A stretch of 16,220 nt of DNA from positions 1-16,220 of the forward strand of contig WRHT01000011.1 of assembly GCA_009783115.1 (NCBI GenBank), in the 5' to 3' direction. The notes beneath the pieces were generated by a model. The model searched no databases. It was not told the DNA's origin and worked only from the letters and a program-made list of their open reading frames with translations. Positions 5,845 to 11,825 of this stretch are shown piece by piece. The stretch is from Desulfovibrionaceae bacterium. Lineage in GTDB: Bacteria > Desulfobacterota > Desulfovibrionia > Desulfovibrionales > Desulfovibrionaceae. A program made the translations under genes and the position numbers. Position 1 is the stretch's first letter, and the number at the start of each line of letters is the position of its first letter.

Positions 5845-7442
5845 GGCAGGCGTATTTCCTGGCCCGGCAGGATGGGTTTTCCAGGAGTCAGCCCGTTGAG
5901 CCGGACGAGTTCTTCCACGCTGGTCTTGTTCTGCATGGCTATGCCGTACAAGGTATCGCCCTTGCGGACGACCAGTCGGGCTTCTCCGGCATCGCGCTGG
6001 GCTGGGGCGCTCTTGGACGGAATGCCCAGTTTCTGCCCTGCGCTCAGGAAGTTTTCATCGGCGCGCATGTTGTTGGTCTTGCGCAGACTGTCAACGCTGA
6101 CTCCGTAAGAGCGGGCGATGCTGTACAGGCTTTCTCCGCGGCGGACGGTATGGATGGTGGATCCGGCGGCGACCGCTCTGGGTTTGGAATTATTTCCGGC
6201 CGGGCTGCTCCCGGCGGGCGGTTTGGATTCAGCGGCAGCCAGGGAGGAGTTGCCGGATCCGCCGGGCACGATGATGACCGCGCCTTCGCGCAGATTGGCG
6301 TTGGGCATCTTGTTGGCCTGCATCAGGAGACTGGCGGAGATCCCGTGGCGTCTGGACAAGGCGTAAAGGCTGTCGCCGCGGCGCACCTGGTATCTCCGCC
6401 AGCCGGCGAACTTGGAACTATCCGTCTTGGCCAGCCAGGCCACGGCGGTTTGCCGGTGGGTGTCGGGCACATAGGCGGCGCTGCTTTCATGGGGCGGGCT
6501 GATGTGGCTGCGGTAGGCCGGGTTCAGGTTGCGAAAGTCTTCCAGGCGCAGTCCGATGCCGGAGGCCAGGGCATTGAGGTCGGTGCCGGGGGCGACCTTA
6601 ATCGTCGCCACCGCTTCCGGCTGGCGTTCAGGCGGCGGGGTGAATCCCAGGATTTCCAGGTTGCGCATGATCTTGATCATGGCCAGTAATCTCGGCACAT
6701 ACTGCTGGGTTTCCGCCTTGAGGCGCTGCTTGGGCGATAACCTGGCGTTCAGGCGGCAGAGCTGGAAAAAGTCCTCGGCTCCGGTGCCGCGCATGGCCTG
6801 TTCGATTTTGTTTTCTCCGGCATTATAGGCGGCGATGGCCAGAAACCAGTCTCCGAACCTGGATTTGAGCATTTTGAGGTAAGAGACGGCGGCCAGGGTG
6901 GCTTTGAAGGTATCGCGGCGTTCGTCAATCCAGTGGTTTTGGGTCAGGCCGTACTGCCGCCCGGTGGCCGGCATGAACTGCCACATGCCCATGGCCCCGG
7001 CCCGGGATACCGCCCTGGGGTTGAAACCGCTCTCTACCGCTGCCAGGTGGATGATTTCCTCGGGGAGCCCGTTGTCCATGAAGACCTTGCGCAGATAGGC
7101 CAGATAAGCCCCGGCCCGGGTGAGGTAAAGCTCTATGGTGGGTCTGTGGTTATGCAGGTAGTACTTGAAATGCCTTTCCACGATCTTGAGCTCTTCGGCG
7201 GAAAGGGAGGCGTCCAGGAGGCCGGTGGAACGAAAGGCGATGCGCTCGGAAAAGCTCAGGGGAATGCCGTCGTCCTGGGGCAGGTACGGAGCTTCCACCA
7301 ATTCGTCCAGGTCGTTTTCCGCAAAAAGGTCATACCCGTCGGACTGGGCGCAGGCGCCCAGAAAAAACACGCAGAGCAGGCCGGCTAACAAAAAGCCGCG
7401 CGCCGAACCGGACAATGGGGAGGGGGTTGCTGCATACTTCAT
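5841..7442 (-). CDS. mltD: MltD-like membrane-bound lytic murein transglycosylase with three LysM domains
   Basis: A 533-aa lipoprotein that would cleave peptidoglycan glycan strands to 1,6-anhydro products at the outer membrane. Residues 1-31 are a type II signal peptide with lipobox LGAC (C31). The SLT domain spans about 115-265: catalytic E137 in AVESGF, then GAMGMWQFMPATGRQYGL at 149-166 and AYNAGEN at 205-211. LysM repeats lie near 351-393, 431-474 and 489-532, each beginning with a V-R-R/K-G-D/E-S/T-L-Y type motif. A Ser/Pro/Ala-rich linker (395-428) separates the first two. This is close to E. coli MltD, whose LysM number differs. It is followed without a gap by the GT9 gene, suggesting a two-gene envelope operon. 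The ribosome site before the ATG is weak, but the lipoprotein signal fixes the start region. Confidence 0.92.
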   Translation of the reverse strand: MKYAATPSPLSGSARGFLLAGLLCVFFLGACAQSDGYDLFAENDLDELVEAPYLPQDDGIPLSFSERIAFRSTGLLDASLSAEELKIVERHFKYYLHNHRPTIELYLTRAGAYLAYLRKVFMDNGLPEEIIHLAAVESGFNPRAVSRAGAMGMWQFMPATGRQYGLTQNHWIDERRDTFKATLAAVSYLKMLKSRFGDWFLAIAAYNAGENKIEQAMRGTGAEDFFQLCRLNARLSPKQRLKAETQQYVPRLLAMIKIMRNLEILGFTPPPERQPEAVATIKVAPGTDLNALASGIGLRLEDFRNLNPAYRSHISPPHESSAAYVPDTHRQTAVAWLAKTDSSKFAGWRRYQVRRGDSLYALSRRHGISASLLMQANKMPNANLREGAVIIVPGGSGNSSLAAAESKPPAGSSPAGNNSKPRAVAAGSTIHTVRRGESLYSIARSYGVSVDSLRKTNNMRADENFLSAGQKLGIPSKSAPAQRDAGEARLVVRKGDTLYGIAMQNKTSVEELVRLNGLTPGKPILPGQEIRLP

Positions 7443-7717
7443 GGTTTTACGAACTTCTTTCAGTAAGTTAAGACGCGCCCTTCCCTGGGGCTTGCCTGCG
7501 CCGTCATGCTATGGTTATCGGACAAAAACACGCCGCCATTAGAGTGGCGAAGCTCCGGCGCGCAAATTGTCCTGGCGCAATGGACAGGCCTTGAATATTC
7601 TTGGTTCGGTTTCACAGGCGGTGGAACGGGAACAGCGAAAAGCCCGAAAACGCGCTTTTCATTTCAGCCGGCTCCATGTAATCTTCGGCAATCTAGCCCA
7701 AGGATATCCCGGAGGCA
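7443..7717. other. Divergent spacer between mltD and the RNA methyltransferase gene, with inverted repeats
   Basis: 275 bases without a convincing gene. It holds several inverted repeats: CGCCA/TGGCG (7534-7538 and 7545-7549), TGTCC/GGACA (7568-7572 and 7582-7586), GAAAAGC/GCTTTTC (7637-7643 and 7654-7660) and the palindrome GGATATCC (7702-7709). No clear -35/-10 pair was found in either direction. I recognise no known riboswitch or RNA family here. Confidence 0.4.
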
Positions 7718-8521
7718 ATGATTTTTTTACCGGGCGAAAACCAGGAAGGAATGATGACGCGGGCGGAGGATCCAGGCGGGCATTGGTTGCCCGGTGTACG
7801 GGCGGTGTTGGAATTGCTGCGCCTTTCCCCGGAACGGGCGGATATGGTATATATCCAGCGAGGGAGGCGGGATGCCCGTAGCGCGGAGATCCTGAATCTC
7901 TGCCGCGCCTGCGGGGTGCGCTTCCGCCTCTCGTCTCCGGAGGAGCTCGGGCGGCTTTATGCGGGCCGTTGCCAGGGGGTCTTGGCCAGGGTGTTCGATG
8001 CCGGGTTCAGCGGCCTGGAAGAAGCCCTGCCGGCCGCCAGGAACGCGCCCCTCCCCCTGATCCTGGCCCTGGACCAAGTGCTGGACCCGGGCAACGCCGG
8101 AACCCTGGCCCGCACCCTTTGCGCCCTGGGCGGCGGTGGACTGCTCATTCCCAAACACCAGGCGGCCTACCTGGGGGCCGGGGCGGCGCGCAGCGCGGCC
8201 GGGGCCCTGGAAAAGCTGCCGGTGGTCAAGGCCGCCAACCTTGGCCGGGCCTTGGATCTCCTGCGGGATGAGGGTTTCAGCATATACGGAGCCGTGTCTT
8301 CGATGCCCGATACGCGCAGCGTCTATGATCTGCGCCCGGTTTTTCCGGCGGTCCTGGCGCTGGGGGGAGAGGAAAAAGGCCTGAGGCCCGGCATCCTCCG
8401 GCGCTGCGCCGAACTGGTGCATATCCCCATGCCCGGCGGCTTTGACTCGCTCAACGTGGCCCAGGCCGGGGCCATTTTGCTGGCCTTCTTCAGCGCGGCC
8501 CGCCGGGATGGTGGAGCGTGA
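7718..8521 (+). CDS. rlmB: SPOUT-class RNA 2'-O-ribose methyltransferase (RlmB/TrmH family)
   Basis: A SAM-dependent methyltransferase of up to 267 aa that would modify a ribose 2'-OH in rRNA or tRNA. The N-terminal RNA-binding domain is recognisable: LPGVRAVLELLRLSPER at 24-40, then VYIQRGR and GVLARV. The SPOUT knot follows, with motif 1 LDPGNAGTLART at 122-133 (N126 and R132 are the usual catalytic pair), motif 2 ALGGEEKGLR at 214-223, and motif 3 IPMPGGFDSLNVAQAGA at 236-252. The start is uncertain. ATG 7718 has GGAGG only two bases upstream; ATG 7751 or 7754, behind AGGAAGGA, would remove 11 or 12 residues and keep the whole conserved domain. 23S G2251 (rlmB) is the commonest target of this subgroup, but tRNA Gm18 (trmH) cannot be excluded. 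It appears monocistronic. Confidence 0.85.
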   Translation: MIFLPGENQEGMMTRAEDPGGHWLPGVRAVLELLRLSPERADMVYIQRGRRDARSAEILNLCRACGVRFRLSSPEELGRLYAGRCQGVLARVFDAGFSGLEEALPAARNAPLPLILALDQVLDPGNAGTLARTLCALGGGGLLIPKHQAAYLGAGAARSAAGALEKLPVVKAANLGRALDLLRDEGFSIYGAVSSMPDTRSVYDLRPVFPAVLALGGEEKGLRPGILRRCAELVHIPMPGGFDSLNVAQAGAILLAFFSAARRDGGA

Positions 8522-8531
8522 AATTTTTCCA

Positions 8532-8540
8532 CCCCCCCCC
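8532..8540. repeat. Nine-base C homopolymer
   Basis: A run of nine C residues ten bases after the methyltransferase stop codon, in the 85-base gap between two convergent genes. It is outside both coding regions, so slippage would not alter either protein. I see no convincing terminator in this gap. Confidence 0.7.
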
Positions 8541-8606
8541 TTTACCCGCGCCGGCTTTGCCCGGAGTGCGTAACTTGGGGGCTTGGCGGATTAGAACCGT
8601 TGCGGA

Positions 8607-9449
8607 TCAGCCGGAAGGGATTATGATTTCCAGGACTTCCCGTTGCGGGGGGATGGTGGCCTGGTGGGCGCGCAGTTTCCAAGCCTTGTTGCGCAGGCCG
8701 GTAACCAGGTCGCCGTCTTTAAGCTCGCCGGGTTTTTCGCACAGGTGCTCCGCGAGGTTGCAGAACCAGCTGGTCAGTTCGGCATAGTCCTGGCTGTCAA
8801 CCGGAATCAGGCATTGCAGATCCGGCAGCCCCAGGAGGTGCAGCCCCAGGGTGTCCATGAGCAGGTTCCCCGCGCCCGGCGTTTGCGGCGTGAACAGGCG
8901 GGTATTCATCAACCCGTACGGGCGGAAACAGGTTGGGGTGTCCGGCTTGTTTTCCAGGTAAGCCGCGGGTTCCAGCAGACATTGGCTTTGCGGGAAATGC
9001 AGGGCGTCCGGCGCCAGGGCGGCGGCCAGGGCATACAGCCCTTTGTGCAGCAAGTTCAAACGGGAATTGATGCCCAGGTGCAGGGTGTTGACCTCGGCCA
9101 GGCTTACCCGGAAAGAGGCTGAAGCGATGGCCGTGCCCGCGTCGTTCCATTGCCAGGTCTGTTCCAGGCTCATGGCTGCGGCCACATCGTCGTCCGCGCT
9201 TTTCGGCAGCCCGAAAAGCAACAGCAGGCCGGCCGGACCGTGTTCCGTGGCTTCAAGGAGCTCCGGCATCAGCAAGAGGCCGGAACTGTAATGATCTTTT
9301 TTCTCCGGCAGCACGCGATGCTGGAACAAACCCAGCCCTTCCGCCCCCTGCCCCAGGCGGCGCAGGATTTTGTCCAGAAGCGGCGCATCCAGAATCATGG
9401 GGTTTTTGAAACAAAGTTCCAGCCGGTATGTTTGAGGAGAATTAGCCAT
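8607..9449 (-). CDS. DUF4261-like protein of unknown function
   Basis: A predicted 280-aa soluble protein without signal peptide or membrane segment. The C-terminal part (numbered from ATG 9449) has GLMNTRLF at 179-186 and LLMDTLGLHLLGLPDLQC at 196-213. This resembles the DUF4261 pattern, in which a loss-tolerant N-terminus is followed by an m-D-T-l-G-l-x-x-L-G-L-P-D core. The N-terminal half (YRLELCFKNP; later LLLLFGLPKS) looks alpha/beta. The ATG at 9449 is chosen over an in-frame TTG at 9494 because it is a standard start, although its ribosome site (ACAGG) is weak. The gene stands alone, divergent from the HD-GYP gene and convergent with the methyltransferase gene. The biochemical role is unknown; in other bacteria DUF4261 proteins are uncharacterised or occur near secretion or immunity-type genes, which is not the case here. 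Confidence 0.6.
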   Translation of the reverse strand: MANSPQTYRLELCFKNPMILDAPLLDKILRRLGQGAEGLGLFQHRVLPEKKDHYSSGLLLMPELLEATEHGPAGLLLLFGLPKSADDDVAAAMSLEQTWQWNDAGTAIASASFRVSLAEVNTLHLGINSRLNLLHKGLYALAAALAPDALHFPQSQCLLEPAAYLENKPDTPTCFRPYGLMNTRLFTPQTPGAGNLLMDTLGLHLLGLPDLQCLIPVDSQDYAELTSWFCNLAEHLCEKPGELKDGDLVTGLRNKAWKLRAHQATIPPQREVLEIIIPSG

Positions 9450-9509
9450 ACCTGTTTCTAATTTGAGGCCGGATAAAAGGCAAGGGAATTTCAAATCCGG
9501 CGTATGTCC

Positions 9510-9533
9510 AGGCCGGAGTCGGCCTTTTCCGGC
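9510..9533. other. Two mutually exclusive hairpins in the divergent spacer
   Basis: Stem A is AGGCCG-GAGT-CGGCCT (9510-9515 with 9520-9525), followed by TTTT at 9525-9528. Stem B pairs GCCGGA (9512-9517) with TCCGGC (9528-9533). They share bases and cannot form together. On the plus strand stem A resembles a weak intrinsic terminator. It lies upstream of both the HD-GYP start and a promoter candidate, so its function is unclear. Confidence 0.35.
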
Positions 9534-9542
9534 GCTTACGCA

Positions 9543-9571
9543 TGGACATCTGTAAATTTAATGATTATGTT
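9543..9571 (+). promoter_or_regulatory. Candidate promoter for the HD-GYP gene
   Basis: TGGACA (9543-9548) and TATGTT (9566-9571) are 17 bases apart: one mismatch from the -35 consensus and two from the -10. The start would fall near 9578, leaving only about ten bases before the ATG at 9588 and cutting into the AGGTG ribosome site. It is therefore only a candidate. Confidence 0.3.
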
Positions 9572-9587
9572 CTCGCAGGTGTAAGCC

Positions 9588-10784
9588 ATGACTGAGAAAA
9601 AAATACCGACCACCCAGCTTGTGCCTGGAATGTTTATCATTAATAGTGGGGCTACCTGGAAGGATAACCCTTACCTGTACTCCAGGGAAGGGGTGGCTAC
9701 CGAAGCCCTGATTGAGAAGATTCTCCATGACGGTTATACCGAGGTGGTCATTGACCTGGACCGCGACAAAGCCGGAGGGGCCGGCGGAGCGTCCGGGGCG
9801 AAAGCGCGTAATGAGGATTTCGGGGAAGAGGATTGGGTTTTGCCTGAACACGCCATGAGCGCGGAATGGCCGACGGCCAATAGCGTCTATATGGAGGCGC
9901 TGGATTTCTCCAAGGCCATGCTTGGCGGCATCCGGCGAGGGGAAAAGGTGGATCTGCACAAGGGCAAGGCACTGGTGACCTCTTTGCTGCAAAGCGTCAC
10001 CCGTAATCCTGATGCCCTGCTGGCCCTGGCCAAGCTTCGCGATGCGGACGAATACACATACAGCCACAGCATTAATGTGTCGGTGCTGGCCCTGGCCTTT
10101 GCCCAACACATGAATTTCCCGCCGTCGCTTCAGTTCGAGGTGGGCCTCTCCGGCCTCTTCCACGATCTGGGCAAGGCCCTGGTTCCTGAGGAAGTGCTTA
10201 ATGCCCCGCGTGCGCTCACGGAAGCGGAATTTGCCATTTTGCGTAAGCATCCCCGCCTGGGTTATGAATATGCGAAGAAAACGCCCGGCCTCACCAACGA
10301 GGTGCTTATGGGCATCTATGATCACCATGAGCGCTTTGACGGCAAGGGCTATCCCCGCAGTTTGCCCGGAGACCAGATCAGCCATGCCGGGCGCGTCCTG
10401 GCGGTAGTGGATGTCTACGACGCCCTTTCCAGCAGGCATCCCTATAAACAGGCCATGCTGCCCTATAAGGTGCTGGGCATCATGTACCAGATGCGCAGCG
10501 AGGATTTTTTCCCGGGACTTATGGAAAACTTCATCCGCATGTTGGGCATATATCCGGCGGGAAGCGTGGTGGAGATCAGCGGCGGCGGCATCGGCCTGGT
10601 GACAGCCTCCAATCCGCAACAGCCAACCAAACCCAAGGTTCTGATGCTGCTGGATAAAGAAAGGAAGCGTCTTGCCGACATCCGGGAAATTGACACAAGT
10701 TTGCGGGACGCCCCGGCGGTCATCCGCGCCCTGGATGAGAGCGAAATCCACTTTAACACGGCCAAATTGCTGAACGCTAAATAA
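9588..10784 (+). CDS. HD-GYP domain protein with DUF3391, predicted cyclic-di-GMP phosphodiesterase
   Basis: A 398-aa cytoplasmic protein predicted to hydrolyse c-di-GMP. Residues 1-60 match DUF3391 (KIPTTQLVPGMFI at 4-16, TEVVIDLD at 51-58), a common N-terminal partner of HD-GYP domains. A Gly/Ala-rich linker follows (61-75). The HD-GYP core spans about 155-320: H160, HDLGK at 192-196, H221, HHERFDGKGYP at 246-256, and AVVDVYDALSSRHPYKQA at 272-289. The metal-ligand and GYP residues are present, so it looks catalytically competent. The usual Lys in the LNKPGKLT stretch is Ala here (LNAPRALT, 204-211). A basic tail (345-398) has no known domain. AGGTG is six bases before the ATG. The gene ends tail to tail with rlmN, overlapping by 8 bases. 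It would lower c-di-GMP and so favour motility, but its own input signal is not visible. Confidence 0.9.
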   Translation: MTEKKIPTTQLVPGMFIINSGATWKDNPYLYSREGVATEALIEKILHDGYTEVVIDLDRDKAGGAGGASGAKARNEDFGEEDWVLPEHAMSAEWPTANSVYMEALDFSKAMLGGIRRGEKVDLHKGKALVTSLLQSVTRNPDALLALAKLRDADEYTYSHSINVSVLALAFAQHMNFPPSLQFEVGLSGLFHDLGKALVPEEVLNAPRALTEAEFAILRKHPRLGYEYAKKTPGLTNEVLMGIYDHHERFDGKGYPRSLPGDQISHAGRVLAVVDVYDALSSRHPYKQAMLPYKVLGIMYQMRSEDFFPGLMENFIRMLGIYPAGSVVEISGGGIGLVTASNPQQPTKPKVLMLLDKERKRLADIREIDTSLRDAPAVIRALDESEIHFNTAKLLNAK

Positions 10785-11823
10785 ATCGTCCAGATCCCCG
10801 CAACTGCCCGCAGGCGGCCTGGATATCCGCGCCCATGCTTTTGCGTAGCACGGCCACCAGCCCCCTCTTCCACAAAACCTCTTCAAAGGCCAGCACCCGT
10901 TCCGGGGATGGGGCGCGGTATAGCGCGTTTCCCGCCGGATTATAGGCGATGAGGTTGATTTTGGCCTTCAGCCGCCTGGCAATGCGCGCGAGTTCTCCGG
11001 CCTGTTCCGGGGCATCGTTCACTCCGTCCAGCAATAGGTACTCCAGGGTGATGTGCTCTCGCGCCCGTAGGGGGTAACCCTCCAGTTCCCGCAGGAGTTC
11101 CTCCAGGGGCCAACGGGCGGCCCGGGGCATGAGCCGGGCGCGCAGCTCCTGGTCCGGCGCGTGCAGGGACACGGCCAGGGAGGCCAGCCCGCTTTCCCCC
11201 AGCCGGCGCAGTCCCTGGGGCAGACCGCAGGTGGATACGGTCACCCGGCGGCGGGAAAAATGAAGTCCCTGCTCCGAATTCAAGGTCTCCAGGCTGCGCA
11301 GCACATTATCCAGGTTGAGCAGAGGCTCGCCCATGCCCATGAACACCAGGTTGCGCAGCTCCGCCCGCCCGGCCAGGCGTTCCCGTCCCAGGAGCGCCTG
11401 CCCGAGGATCTCCGCTTGGCTCATGTTACGGCGAAAACCCGAAGCCCCGGTGGCGCAAAAGGCGCAGCCCATGACGCAGCCCACTTGGCAGGACAGGCAT
11501 TGGGTCACCCGCGCCTCCCCCCGGCTTCCCTCGCCCGGGATGAGCACCGTCTCCACCAGCTCTCCGTCGGCCAGGCGCAGGAGCAGCTTGACCGTGCCAT
11601 CCCGGCTGCGTTCCTCTTGCACGGTCTCGGGCCGGGAGATAAAGGCCCGTTCCGCCAGGCTCGCCCGCAGGGATTTGCTTACATTGCTCATATCCTGGAA
11701 ATCACGCGCCCCCTTGCCCCAGATCCAGCGCCATAGCTGGGCGGCCCTGAAGGCCGGCTCCCCCAGGTCCCGAACGATGAAATCCTCCAGTTCGGCGCGG
11801 GTCAGGTCCAGAAGATCCAGCAT
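10777..11823 (-). CDS. rlmN: Radical SAM dual-specificity methyltransferase RlmN (23S A2503 / tRNA A37)
   Basis: A 348-aa [4Fe-4S] radical SAM enzyme that makes 2-methyladenosine in 23S rRNA and some tRNAs. Numbered from ATG 11823, the cluster cysteines are C116, C120 and C123 (CVMGCAFC). C109 and C338 (ACGQL) are the extra pair, with C338 the cysteine methylated during catalysis. GMGEPLLNL at 163-171 is the conserved SAM-domain segment, and VSTCGLP and LAVSLHAP follow in family order. ATG 11823 is preferred over an in-frame TTG at 11850, because the TTG lies inside the protease gene and has its purine-rich stretch directly abutting it. The ATG lies two bases after the M16 protease stop, so the pair is probably co-transcribed. 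The 3' end overlaps the HD-GYP gene by 8 bases on the opposite strand. Confidence 0.94.
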   Translation of the reverse strand: MLDLLDLTRAELEDFIVRDLGEPAFRAAQLWRWIWGKGARDFQDMSNVSKSLRASLAERAFISRPETVQEERSRDGTVKLLLRLADGELVETVLIPGEGSRGEARVTQCLSCQVGCVMGCAFCATGASGFRRNMSQAEILGQALLGRERLAGRAELRNLVFMGMGEPLLNLDNVLRSLETLNSEQGLHFSRRRVTVSTCGLPQGLRRLGESGLASLAVSLHAPDQELRARLMPRAARWPLEELLRELEGYPLRAREHITLEYLLLDGVNDAPEQAGELARIARRLKAKINLIAYNPAGNALYRAPSPERVLAFEEVLWKRGLVAVLRKSMGADIQAACGQLRGSGRFI

Positions 11824-11825
11824 AC

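Noticed and set aside
7506..7721. A 71-codon plus-strand reading frame that overlaps the methyltransferase ATG as ATGA.
   Set aside because: No ribosome site, no recognisable motif, and composition like spacer DNA. The overlap is probably chance, though it is the best gene candidate in this gap.
8522..8606. A terminator between the convergent methyltransferase and DUF4261-like genes, using the C9 run and a downstream GGGGG.
   Set aside because: The arms are about 36 bases apart and no T-run follows on either strand.
9558..10886. A 442-codon minus-strand open frame opposite the HD-GYP gene.
   Set aside because: It mirrors the HD-GYP gene, whose catalytic motifs are all present; the mirror has no family features.
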